Shown here: positions 8,054-16,447 of the stretch, piece by piece
Position numbering within the stretch: the stretch's first letter is position 1
Layout of the letters: every line of letters begins with the position of its first letter
NCBI GenBank assembly: GCA_963711095.1
Contig: CAVQCX010000038.1
Coordinates: forward strand, 124,001-188,000
Source: CAVQCX01 sp963711095
GTDB lineage: Bacteria; Pseudomonadota; Gammaproteobacteria; Chromatiales; Chromatiaceae
Direction: 5' to 3'
DNA length: 64,000 bases
Translations under genes and position numbers: made by a program
The notes under the pieces: model-generated
What the model saw: the letters and a program-made list of their open reading frames with translations, nothing else
Databases searched by the model: none
What the model was told of the DNA's origin: nothing

Positions 8054-10243
8054 CTAAAGTCGAAGCTCCACCCCCAGCCGCAGCTCCCGGCCGCGGTTGG
8101 GGATGCCCTGGGGCAGGGATAAGTTGGTGTAGGTGTAGTACGCCTCGTCGAGCAGGTTGTAGACCCCGCCGGTGAGCGTGACCTGGCCGAGATCGTAACG
8201 CAGGTTGGCGTTGAGCACCCAGTAGTCGTCGAGCTTCACGGGCGGCGTGCTGCCGGTCTCTGCGGTGCCGTGATAGAAGCCGTTCAGATTCATGTTCAGG
8301 CGCTTGTGGTGATAGTTGAGGCTGAATGAGGCGAGGTTCTGAGGGACCGCCTGGGGATCCTCGGCATACTCGAAGCTGTGCGTGAAGCTGCCGCGCAACA
8401 GCAGGCTGTCGGTGAGCTGATCCTGGATCTCCAGCTCGATCCCGGACAGATTCAGGCCGCCGCCGTTGGCGAAGCTCGGGCGCGGGTCCAGGCCTCCCTG
8501 AGGCGGGGTCCGCTCGATGCGGTCGCGCACGTGGCTGAAGTAGCCGGTCAGGGTGGTCTGGACGCCCTCGAAGCTCTGCAGCCAGGCCGCTTCGATGGTC
8601 CGGACCTTCTCTGGTTGCAGCTCGGGGTTTCCGATCAGGTCCGGGGTGTTCTTGAGCGCCAGCTCCGAGACGGTCGGTGCGCGAAACGCCTCCCCGTACA
8701 TCAGCTTGAGCGTGGTGTGGGCGGCCGGCGAGTAGACCAGGGCGGCGCGTGGGTCGACCGTCTGGCCGAAATCCGAGTACTGGTCCAGTCGCAGCCCCAG
8801 GGTTGCCTTCAGATCCGCCCTGAGCCGGATCTCGTCCTGCAGGTACAGCCCCAGGATGTCTCGGGCATCCCCGGTGGCAGCGAAATCCGAAGACTCGATG
8901 ACCCGCCCATACGGCCGGATGAAGGCAAAGTTGCAGCGCAAGGGCATGGCGCTGCCGCTCAGCAGCGCATTGATGCAGGGGAGGTCGCGTGAGACGTCCG
9001 CGGTCTCGTAGTTGTTCTGGTTCAACGTCTTGTCGAAGCGCGTTTGCCTGAAGTCCAGGCCGGCGGCGAGCGTCTGGCGCTCGCTCAGTCGCAGCTCACC
9101 GTCGAGGGATGTTCCGAGCTCGGTCTGCTGGACGACCGCGCCGGCCCGGAAATCCTGGCTGCCGAGCGTCCATCCCTGGGCGGCCAGGACCGCCATCAGC
9201 TCGCCGGGCAGCACCGTGACCAGGCTTTCATGGTCGATCCTGCGCAGCCGAGCATTGGCGGTGAGATGCCCGTCGTCGCCGGTCCAGAGGTCTTGGCTGA
9301 TCCGGAGCCAGGCGTCGCTGGAGCGGTAGACGCCGTTCGGGTCGCTGGGTGTCACGAAGATGTAGAAGTCGTCGAGCTGAAATCGAGCGAGGCGCGCTTC
9401 CACGCGGGTGTTGTCCAGGCCGAGGCTCAGGTTGGCGGTGAGCGATTGCTGGGGGTCTCGGGCGCGCGCCAGATCCGGGCTGGACAGATCGGTGAAGGGC
9501 TCGCCGTCGTCCCGGAATCCGCCGACGAACAGCGATGCATCGGCGCCCCCAATCCGGCCCGAGAGGCTTGCGTAGCCCTCGCGTCGCTGGTTGCTGCCCA
9601 TACCGACACGAACCTCGTTGAGGTTCTCGGCGGTGACGATATTGACCACGCCGAGCAGGGCATCCGAGCCGTAGAGGGCGGATCCCGGGCCTCGCACGAT
9701 CTCCACCTGTTTGACGTTGTCGGTGGTGAGCAGCCGGTTGAACAGCAGCGCAGCGTCGGAGAAGTCGTCGTTCAGCCGCTGGCCGTTGATGAGAAACAGC
9801 ACGTCGTTGGAGAGCTGGCTGGACATCTTGCCGCGCACGCCCACGCCATAGCTGCTGCTGGCGGAGCGGCCCGCGCAGAATCCGGGGGCGAAATTGAGCA
9901 GCTCCTCGATGGTGCGCACCCCCATGCTCTGGATCTCGGCACGGGTGAACACGGTCACTGACGAAGGGGCCTGGGTGAACGTCTCCTCTGTCCTGGAGGC
10001 AACCGAGACGGATACCCTCAGCAGCTCCTCCAGGGACATCGCGGCTACCGCGCCGGCATCGACCGGGGATTGCAGCTCGGCCGCCGATCCGGGCGTCCCC
10101 GCGGTGAAGGCTGCGGCCGCAAGCGCTATCCTGAAAAGATGGTTGACGGGGGTGATGATCCTGCTCCGCGAGATGCTTGGCGTTCCCATAGGCCGTGACG
10201 CCATGCGCGCCGTTTGACGGCAGGAAGGTGCCAGAATCATCAC
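8054..10243 (-). CDS. TonB-dependent outer-membrane receptor
   Basis: This is a 22-stranded-barrel type receptor. After a hydrophobic export segment (LFRIALAAAAFTAG) comes MSLEELLRVSVSVASR, then a plug domain with SSVTVFTRAEIQSMGVRTIEELL, INGQRLND, VEIVRGPGSALYGSDALLGVVNIVT. The C-terminal barrel has LYLQDEIRLRADLKATLGLRLDQ, LKLMYGEAFRAPTVSEL and a final LRLGVELRL. The exact start is uncertain (candidates 10243, 10240, 10204, 10189). It is divergent from a YfiR-like gene and a sensor kinase 50-80 bases away, suggesting it is part of that signalling unit. The ligand is unknown. Confidence 0.9.
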   Translation of the reverse strand: MMILAPSCRQTARMASRPMGTPSISRSRIITPVNHLFRIALAAAAFTAGTPGSAAELQSPVDAGAVAAMSLEELLRVSVSVASRTEETFTQAPSSVTVFTRAEIQSMGVRTIEELLNFAPGFCAGRSASSSYGVGVRGKMSSQLSNDVLFLINGQRLNDDFSDAALLFNRLLTTDNVKQVEIVRGPGSALYGSDALLGVVNIVTAENLNEVRVGMGSNQRREGYASLSGRIGGADASLFVGGFRDDGEPFTDLSSPDLARARDPQQSLTANLSLGLDNTRVEARLARFQLDDFYIFVTPSDPNGVYRSSDAWLRISQDLWTGDDGHLTANARLRRIDHESLVTVLPGELMAVLAAQGWTLGSQDFRAGAVVQQTELGTSLDGELRLSERQTLAAGLDFRQTRFDKTLNQNNYETADVSRDLPCINALLSGSAMPLRCNFAFIRPYGRVIESSDFAATGDARDILGLYLQDEIRLRADLKATLGLRLDQYSDFGQTVDPRAALVYSPAAHTTLKLMYGEAFRAPTVSELALKNTPDLIGNPELQPEKVRTIEAAWLQSFEGVQTTLTGYFSHVRDRIERTPPQGGLDPRPSFANGGGLNLSGIELEIQDQLTDSLLLRGSFTHSFEYAEDPQAVPQNLASFSLNYHHKRLNMNLNGFYHGTAETGSTPPVKLDDYWVLNANLRYDLGQVTLTGGVYNLLDEAYYTYTNLSLPQGIPNRGRELRLGVELRL

Positions 10244-10325
10244 CTAGTGGCTATTCTGTTGCAAGGGATCGAATCGAGGGGGGCGGGGCCGCTTGCCCCG
10301 ACGCGCAAGGATCTGCACGCCGCTC

Positions 10326-10907
10326 ATGTCTCGCCGCAGCCAGATGGTCCGCTCCGCGCCCCTCAGGCGACTGACCCAGGGTTGGGCGCGCGCGGGCCTC
10401 GCCTTGGTGCTGGTCCTGCTGTGGCCGTTGCGCCCATCGCTTGCCCTGGACCCGGAGCGCGTCGCGCTCGTGAAAGCGGGCTTCATTCTCAAGTTTCCGG
10501 AATTCCTCGAATGGCCCAAGGGCGCAGATCAGGCCCCGCTGCAGATCTGTGTTGCTGGCCCCTCTGAGCTGACCGCAGCGCTGCGCTCTGTGGCGCTGCA
10601 CCTGCGCTACCGGGATGCTCAGCCCAGCGTTCGACAGCTCGGCAATTCTGAAGCGCCCACGGGCTGTCAGCTGCTGTTTATCCCGGGTCAGCGCTCGGGC
10701 GAGCTGGCCGGGATCCTGGCCGGCTTGGCGGGCCGCCCGGTGCTCACCGTGGGGGACACACCGGGATTTGCCGAGCGCGGCGTGCACATCAACCTGCTCA
10801 CCCAGGGTGACCGGGTGCGCTTCGAGGTGAACAGCGCGGCGCTCGAGGCCAGCTCGCTCAGCGCGAGCTTCAGGCTGCTGGAGATGGCCAGGTCGATCAG
10901 CCGATGA
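10326..10907 (+). CDS. YfiR/DUF4154-family periplasmic protein
   Basis: The protein has a signal peptide (ALVLVLLWPLRPSLA) followed by the DUF4154 pattern: VKAGFILKFPEFLEWP, a central QLLFIP strand, VLTVGDTPGFAERGVHINL and GDRVRFEVNSAALEASSLSASFRLLEMA. The characterised relative YfiR represses a membrane diguanylate cyclase from the periplasm. Here the partner encoded immediately downstream with a 4-base overlap is a histidine kinase, so it may set the kinase input. In-frame starts upstream (10293) and downstream (10344) exist. Confidence 0.85.
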   Translation: MSRRSQMVRSAPLRRLTQGWARAGLALVLVLLWPLRPSLALDPERVALVKAGFILKFPEFLEWPKGADQAPLQICVAGPSELTAALRSVALHLRYRDAQPSVRQLGNSEAPTGCQLLFIPGQRSGELAGILAGLAGRPVLTVGDTPGFAERGVHINLLTQGDRVRFEVNSAALEASSLSASFRLLEMARSISR

Positions 10908-12394
10908 TGATTCAGCGCCTGCGCCGGGGCTTCGAAAATCTGCCGATCCGCAGCAAGCTGGTCGTCATCACCGCGACGGTGACCCTGGCCTCGGTGATCG
11001 TGGGCTTCACCCTGGCGATCGTCGACCGGCTGGAAGTGTTCCGGGAGCGCGAGGTGTCGCACATCACCCACGCCGCCAGGCTCACCGCCGACTTTAGCGT
11101 GGCTCCGGTCGCCTTCGACGATCCCGAGGGCGCCGCCGAGCGACTGGGTTATCTGGCGACCATTCCGGGCGTGCTGGGTGTACAGATCCGCGACCCGACC
11201 GGCGCCCTGTTCGCGCAGTGGTGGCGTGATGGCCACAATCGGGATCCGAGCCGCTCCATCGAGCCTGCGGCATTCTCGCTGCTGCGCCCCGTCTACGCGG
11301 TCACCCAGCCGATCACCCTGCGTGGGCGCCTGATCGGCAATCTGTCGGTGCTGGCGGGTACCCACCGAGTGTGGCAGGACGTGCGCGCCTATCTGGAGGC
11401 CATGGCTGTGGTCGTGGCCATCGTCCTCGCGGTGTCGCTTGGACTGGGCTATTGGCTCCAGGGATCGATCTCGGGACCCATCATGGATCTGGCGGCGGTC
11501 ACGCGCCGGATCTCCCGGCACCAGGATTACAGCCGCCGGGTGCGCCGTGACGCGGCCGACGAGATCGGCGATCTCTACCGGGCCTTCAACCGGATGCTCG
11601 AGCGCATCGAGGATCAGGACGCGGAGCGCGAGCGCATCCACGCTGCCCTGCGTGCCGCCAACGACGAGCTGGAGCAGCGCGTCGAGGTGCGTACCGGGGA
11701 GCTGCAACGACTCAACCAAACCCTGGGTCAGGAGGTGACCGAGCGCATCCAGGCCGAGAAGCGGATGGCCCGGGCTCTGGCCGAGAAGGAAGTGCTGCTG
11801 CGCGAGATCCATCACCGGGTGAAGAACAACCTCCAGGTGATCTACGGCCTGCTGTCCCTGCAGTCGCGCGACCTGCGGGACCCGCGTGCCGCAGGGCTGC
11901 TGGAGGACAGCCGCCAGCGCGTCAAGACCATGGCGATAGTGCACGAGACCCTCTACGAATCGCAGGATCTGTCCGGGGTCAGCGCCCCGGTGTTCGTGCA
12001 GAGCCTGACCGAGAACGTCCTATCGGTGTTCCGGCGCGGGCGTAAGGGGGTGGAGATGCGCACCCGGGTCGAGCCCATGGCGCTCAGCCTGGATCAGGCC
12101 GTTCCGGCGGGGCTGATCATCAACGAGCTGGTGACCAACGCGGTCAAGTACGCGTTTCCGGGGGATCGGGCGGGGATCATCCGCGTCGAGCTGCAGCGGG
12201 ATGGGGCCGATCAGCTGCAGCTGTGCGTATGCGACGACGGGGTCGGGCTTCCCGACGCCTTGGACATCGGCGCCACCCAGACCCTGGGCCTGAAGCTGGT
12301 GGTGGCGCTGGCGGCCCAGCTCCAGGGCTCGCTCGAGGTGCAGCGCGGCAGCGGCACGGGATTCTTCCTGCGCTTTCCCTGGGAGACAGGCTGA
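10904..12394 (+). CDS. sensor histidine kinase (CHASE-like periplasmic loop, HAMP, HisKA_2)
   Basis: This is a 496-residue membrane kinase. A transmembrane helix at residues 19-43, a periplasmic domain to about 165 and a second helix (AVVVAIVLAVSLGLGYWL) precede a HAMP domain (SGPIMDLAAVTRRIS) and a coiled coil. The phosphoacceptor is in EIHHRVKNNLQVIYGLLSLQ, characteristic of HisKA_2/HWE-like kinases. The ATPase part has ELVTNAVKYAF (N box) and DDGVGLPDA (G1). It is translationally coupled to the YfiR-like gene (ATGATGA). No response regulator is encoded nearby, so its output is unknown. Confidence 0.9.
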   Translation: MMIQRLRRGFENLPIRSKLVVITATVTLASVIVGFTLAIVDRLEVFREREVSHITHAARLTADFSVAPVAFDDPEGAAERLGYLATIPGVLGVQIRDPTGALFAQWWRDGHNRDPSRSIEPAAFSLLRPVYAVTQPITLRGRLIGNLSVLAGTHRVWQDVRAYLEAMAVVVAIVLAVSLGLGYWLQGSISGPIMDLAAVTRRISRHQDYSRRVRRDAADEIGDLYRAFNRMLERIEDQDAERERIHAALRAANDELEQRVEVRTGELQRLNQTLGQEVTERIQAEKRMARALAEKEVLLREIHHRVKNNLQVIYGLLSLQSRDLRDPRAAGLLEDSRQRVKTMAIVHETLYESQDLSGVSAPVFVQSLTENVLSVFRRGRKGVEMRTRVEPMALSLDQAVPAGLIINELVTNAVKYAFPGDRAGIIRVELQRDGADQLQLCVCDDGVGLPDALDIGATQTLGLKLVVALAAQLQGSLEVQRGSGTGFFLRFPWETG

Positions 12395-12404
12395 GGTTAT
12401 CGGC

Positions 12405-13592
12405 TCATGGTGGCCTGGGCGGGGCCATCGCTTGCCGGATCGCGCTCAGTCGGGCGGCGCGAATCGCCTCGGCGATCCGTCGCCCGTCGTTGAGCCCTCG
12501 GGCCAAGGACGACGCGTCGACGGTGCGCGCCGTCTCGAACAGCCGCAGCAGCAGCTCGCATTGGGGGACTGGGTCCTGCTCGAATCCCGCGCGTCCCCGG
12601 GCGTCGGCCTCGCAGGCGATCGCGAGTGCATACAGGCGCTCGGGCCTGCGGAATGCGTCGATTGCCTCGAGCAGCGCCAGCAGGGTCGCGGGACGCAGCT
12701 CCGCGAGCCGGTGACACTGGGCATGATAGCGGGCGACCAGACATGCGACCTCGCCCCATCGCCGGGGCACCGGGAGGCGCCGGCAGAGCGCGCGGATCAG
12801 ATCGACACCCCGCTCTGCGTGCCCGCGGTGACTGGGCCACTCCACGCGCGGGGTCGTGCCCTTGCCGAGGTCGTGGGTCAGAGCTGCGAATCGGATCTCT
12901 GGCTCAGGGGTCAGCCGGCAGGCCTGGTCCAGTACCATCAGGCTGTGCGCGCCGGTATCGATCTCGGGGTGATAGCGGGCCGGCTGGGGTACCCCGAACA
13001 GGGCGTCGAGCTCGGGCATCACCGCGCCCAGGGCGTCGAGCGAGCGCAGAGTCTCGAAGAACACCCGGGCATCGGTCTCGGCCAGGGCGCGGGCGATCTC
13101 GGCCCAGAGCCGCTCCGGGCTCAAGCCCTGGACCCGGCCCGAGCGAGCCACCTGGCGCGCCAGCGCAGCGGTCTCGGGGGCGATCCGAAAGCCCAAGGCA
13201 TGATATCGGGCGCTGAAGCGGGCGAGTCGCAGGACCCGCAGTGGGTCTGCTTCGAAGTGGGGCGTGTGCCGCAGCTGACGCCTCTGCAGGTCGCTGCGTC
13301 CACCCAGCGGGTCGATCAGCCGCCCCTGCTCGTCCAGCGCCATGGCGTTGATGGTGAGGTCGCGGCGCGCGAGATCCTCCGGCAGAGACTGCTCGCCGTC
13401 CCCGCCGCGCGGCAGGGCGTGCTGCTCTCCGCTGCCGGGCTCGAGAAACACGGAGAATGCCTTGCCGACCTGGCGAAAGCCCTGAGCGAGCAGCGTCTCG
13501 CGGCTCGCTCCAGTCACCAGCCAGTCGCGCTCCCGGGGCTCGATCCCCAGCAGCAGGTCGCGCACTGCACCGCCTACCAGGAAGCGCTGCAT
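12405..13592 (-). CDS. cca: CCA tRNA nucleotidyltransferase
   Basis: This class II enzyme adds or repairs the 3' CCA of tRNAs. Visible blocks are FLVGGAVRDLLLG, RERDWLVTGAS (metal carboxylates), ARRDLTINAMA, DPLRVLRLARFSARY and FGVPQPARYHPEIDTG, then the HD-domain motif THDLGKGTTP and RGRAGFEQDP, matching the multifunctional gammaproteobacterial type. The segment between HALPR and EDLARRDLT is about 14 residues shorter than in E. coli Cca as I recall it, removing much of the flexible loop. The start at 13592 is set by the conserved N-terminus. Confidence 0.92.
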   Translation of the reverse strand: MQRFLVGGAVRDLLLGIEPRERDWLVTGASRETLLAQGFRQVGKAFSVFLEPGSGEQHALPRGGDGEQSLPEDLARRDLTINAMALDEQGRLIDPLGGRSDLQRRQLRHTPHFEADPLRVLRLARFSARYHALGFRIAPETAALARQVARSGRVQGLSPERLWAEIARALAETDARVFFETLRSLDALGAVMPELDALFGVPQPARYHPEIDTGAHSLMVLDQACRLTPEPEIRFAALTHDLGKGTTPRVEWPSHRGHAERGVDLIRALCRRLPVPRRWGEVACLVARYHAQCHRLAELRPATLLALLEAIDAFRRPERLYALAIACEADARGRAGFEQDPVPQCELLLRLFETARTVDASSLARGLNDGRRIAEAIRAARLSAIRQAMAPPRPP

Positions 13593-13681
13593 GCCGGCCG
13601 CTGGGCCCGTGCTCCGGGATCGGTGACGCGCAAGACCTGGGTGTCTCCGTGGGCTGAAGATTACGTCGCTGGTCGGTCGCT

Positions 13682-14632
13682 TCAGGTCTGGCGCCGCATC
13701 CGGTCCAGGCGCCCGCCGCCGTTGCGCCGTGAGAGGAAATCGGGCACCACGGCGTCGACATCCGTCGGCTCGATGGCGAGCGCCCCCAGTCCGTCCTGGG
13801 TGCAGACGCTGTCCGTCTGCAAGGACAGATAATTGTCGTAGGTGAAGGGCATGCCCGGCAGTCGCTCGAAGATCCGGGCTTGAATCCGGGCGACCAGATC
13901 GGGCAGACCGATTACCGCCTTGCGCAGGCCGAGCTGACGCGCGGTGTATTGCACGATCTCGCGCAGACTCAGTACCCGCGGGCCGCACAGCTCGTAGCGG
14001 TTGCCGAAGGTGCGCGGGCTGTCGATCGAGCGGACAAACGCCTCGGCCACATCGCCCACGTATACCGGCGCGAGTCGGCTCTCCGGGCAGGCGAGCGGCA
14101 GGGGACCGGGCAGGCGCACCAGGGTGGCGAAGCGGTTGAAGAAGCTGTCATCGGGACCGAACACGACTGACGGACGGAAGCTGGTCACCGCCATGGTCGC
14201 GCCCCCGAGGGTGTGAGCGCGGTTCTCGCCCTCGCCCTTGGTACGCAGGTAAAGGCTCGCACCTTTGGCCTCGTCGGCGTTCAGAGCGCTCATGTGCAGC
14301 AGCCGGCGCACGCCTGTCGATCGCCCCGCCTCGACGATGCGGTCGACCAGCTCCACATGAATCTGTCGGAACGAAGCCCGGCCCTTGCCTTGATTGAGGA
14401 TGCCGACGAGATTGACCACCGCCTCGCAGCCGGCAAAGGCGTCGGCCAGCGCGGAGACGTCGAAGATGTCGGACTCCCGCAGAGAGACCCCCGACAGCGC
14501 GTTGAGCGCGCGCTGTCGGTGGGGGTGTCGTGTCGGCACCACCAGGGTCATGCCGGCGAGGCTCAGTCGCGCGCACAGATGGCGGCCGATGAAGCCGGTA
14601 CCGCCGAGCAGACAGACTTTGTTAACCTTCAC
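13682..14632 (-). CDS. NDUFA9-like atypical short-chain dehydrogenase
   Basis: The product is a 316-residue NAD(P)-binding protein with N-terminal VCLLGGTGFIGRHLCARL, the atypical-SDR dinucleotide motif. VVNLVGIL, LLHMSALNAD, YLRTKGEGE (YxxxK variant) and FRPSVVFGPDDSFFNRFA follow. This pattern matches the complex I NDUFA9 subunit family found in many gammaproteobacteria next to cca. Its enzymatic role in bacteria is not established. It is co-directional with cca, about 90 bases upstream. Confidence 0.85.
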   Translation of the reverse strand: MKVNKVCLLGGTGFIGRHLCARLSLAGMTLVVPTRHPHRQRALNALSGVSLRESDIFDVSALADAFAGCEAVVNLVGILNQGKGRASFRQIHVELVDRIVEAGRSTGVRRLLHMSALNADEAKGASLYLRTKGEGENRAHTLGGATMAVTSFRPSVVFGPDDSFFNRFATLVRLPGPLPLACPESRLAPVYVGDVAEAFVRSIDSPRTFGNRYELCGPRVLSLREIVQYTARQLGLRKAVIGLPDLVARIQARIFERLPGMPFTYDNYLSLQTDSVCTQDGLGALAIEPTDVDAVVPDFLSRRNGGGRLDRMRRQT

Positions 14633-14732
14633 CGGCTTTTCCCGTTCGATGACTCACTCCGGTCGAGGGCGCGCAGTTTACCACGGAGCCCCAGCCTGGG
14701 GGTCGTGCCTTGCCCGCATCGAGGGCCTTGCG

Positions 14733-15542
14733 TTGGATGTCACTGCGAGCTTTCCGCCTGAGCTGATCCTCGTCTATCTCGCAGTGGGCCTGCTGGCGGG
14801 TGTGCTTGCCGGGCTGCTCGGTATCGGCGGCGGGCTGGTGATCGTTCCGGCGCTGATCTGGACTTACCGCCTGCTCGGCATCGACGAGGCCGTGGTGGCG
14901 CACCTGGCGGTCGGGACGTCGCTGGCGACCATCGTGATGACGGCCCTGTCTGCGATCCGGGCACACCAGCGACGGGGGGCGGTGCTCTGGGGGCTGACTC
15001 GACGGATCTCACCGGGCATCGTGGCCGGGTCCTGGGCCGGCGCGCTGCTCGCCGAGCGGCTCTCCGGCGCCTGGCTGCAACGGGTGTTTGCGGGCTTTGT
15101 CCTGGTGATTGGCCTGCGCATGCTCGTCGAGCTGGCGCCGCGCGCTCAGCGGCCCCTTCCCGGGCCGGTCGGGCTTTCCGCCGCTGGCTTCGGGATCGGC
15201 GCGGTCTCTGCCCTGGTCGGCATCGGCGGGGGCAGTCTGACAGTGCCCTTTCTCAGCCGCTGCGGCCTCAGCATGCGCAATGCTGTGGCGACCTCCAGCG
15301 CCTGCGGCCTGCCCATCGCACTGGTCGGTGCGATCGGCTACCTGTTCGTGGGCTGGGGCGACAGCCGCCTGCCCGCCGGCGCGACCGGCTTCGTCTACTG
15401 GCCGGCGTTCCTGGGCGTGGCCCTGGCGAGCGTCCTATCGGCGCCGTTCGGGGCCCGCCTGGCCCACGACCTTCCCGTGGTGGCGCTCCGGCGGGTGTTC
15501 GCGGTGCTGCTGCTTGCGGTCGGGCTCAAGATGATTGCATGA
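14733..15542 (+). CDS. TauE/SafE-family sulfite/anion exporter
   Basis: This membrane protein of about 269 residues has two related halves, each opening with a glycine-rich loop (LAGLLGIGGGLVIVPAL and VSALVGIGGGSLTVPFL) followed by AVATSSACGLPIALVGAIGYL. This is the hallmark of TauE/SafE permeases that export sulfite, sulfoacetate or related anions. A TTG start at 14733 is chosen because GAGGG lies 7 bases upstream and the hydrophobic domain starts shortly after. Sulfite export would fit a sulfur-oxidising host, but the substrate cannot be read from sequence. Confidence 0.85.
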   Translation: MDVTASFPPELILVYLAVGLLAGVLAGLLGIGGGLVIVPALIWTYRLLGIDEAVVAHLAVGTSLATIVMTALSAIRAHQRRGAVLWGLTRRISPGIVAGSWAGALLAERLSGAWLQRVFAGFVLVIGLRMLVELAPRAQRPLPGPVGLSAAGFGIGAVSALVGIGGGSLTVPFLSRCGLSMRNAVATSSACGLPIALVGAIGYLFVGWGDSRLPAGATGFVYWPAFLGVALASVLSAPFGARLAHDLPVVALRRVFAVLLLAVGLKMIA

Positions 15543-15578
15543 GGCGCGAGGCTTCGGCGCGTGGGCGCATCATCGGTT

Positions 15579-16268
15579 TCAGTAAACGAGCTCATGCAGG
15601 ACGCTTTCGGGGAGGCGACGGTAGAGCAGCAGATCGCCGTCGGAATCGCGCAGCGCCATCCGGTCTTGGTAGATGGCATACTCGTATTGGCGGCTCTGGC
15701 CGCTGGTCGCACTCGTGATCAGGGCGTTGCTCCCCTGCACTGCGAACCGACAATCATTGTAGTTTTCCCGCGAAGCATAGATCCGGCAATAGCCATTGCG
15801 CACGATCAGGACTTCGCCGCTGCTGCCCTGCCAGATCCCGTCGGCGGAGGCGCCGGGGCCTTGAAACGGGCTGCCGCTCCCCGGGATTGGCGCCAACGCG
15901 CGCGCAGGGAATCCACCGCCCAGGTTGCCCGGTTGCTGGGTGCCTGGCATCTGCCTGGCCATGCCGCCGAAGGCCTGCGCCGTCGCTGGTGCGCTCTGGA
16001 GCATCTGCTGCATCTGGGATTGGCCTGGCATCTGCGGTGTCATCCCGGGCATGGCGCCCCAGCTCCATGGCTGTGCCTGGGCGCCGTAGCCGGACAGGGC
16101 GTCTCCCCATGCCCGCTTCTTGGAGTATCTGTCCATCGCGTCCATCATCATGTCCATGGCGTTCGCGAAGGGGTTGTAGCCTTGCCCGGCGGTCTTCACG
16201 AAGGCATCCCCCGCTAGCGCCTGAGTCGAAACGAGCAGGAGCAAGACGGCTGTTCTGACGCTGTTCAC
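15579..16268 (-). CDS. secreted protein of unknown function, Met/Gln/Pro-rich linker
   Basis: I do not recognise this family. The GTG at 16268 has a good GAGGGAAGAG ribosome site and opens a signal peptide (SVRTAVLLLLVSTQALAG); an ATG at 16295 is the alternative. The mature protein has GYNPFANAMDMMMDAMDRYS, then a low-complexity Met/Gln/Gly/Pro region of about 90 residues. A C-terminal domain of about 75 residues looks all-beta (DGIWQGSSGEVLIVRNGYCRI to LLYRRLPESV), with two Cys that could pair in the periplasm. Confidence 0.7.
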   Translation of the reverse strand: MNSVRTAVLLLLVSTQALAGDAFVKTAGQGYNPFANAMDMMMDAMDRYSKKRAWGDALSGYGAQAQPWSWGAMPGMTPQMPGQSQMQQMLQSAPATAQAFGGMARQMPGTQQPGNLGGGFPARALAPIPGSGSPFQGPGASADGIWQGSSGEVLIVRNGYCRIYASRENYNDCRFAVQGSNALITSATSGQSRQYEYAIYQDRMALRDSDGDLLLYRRLPESVLHELVY

Positions 16269-16447
16269 GATCGGCTCTTCCCTCGTTTGCTCCATTGTCC
16301 CCGCACATCATAGGCCACTAGTCCATTACCGGGTGCGGCGCGGGGCGCGTCGGCCGCGCTGCCAAGTCCTGGCGATTGGATTGCGCTAAACTCGGAAAGT
16401 TTGGCGGACCCAGCCCCACAATCCCTTCGGCGAGAGACAGCGCGCGG

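Noticed and set aside
13682..14632. Epimerase of sugar-nucleotide metabolism
   Set aside because: The TGxxGxxG and YLRTKGEGE pattern and the neighbouring cca fit the NDUFA9-like group better than GalE-type epimerases.
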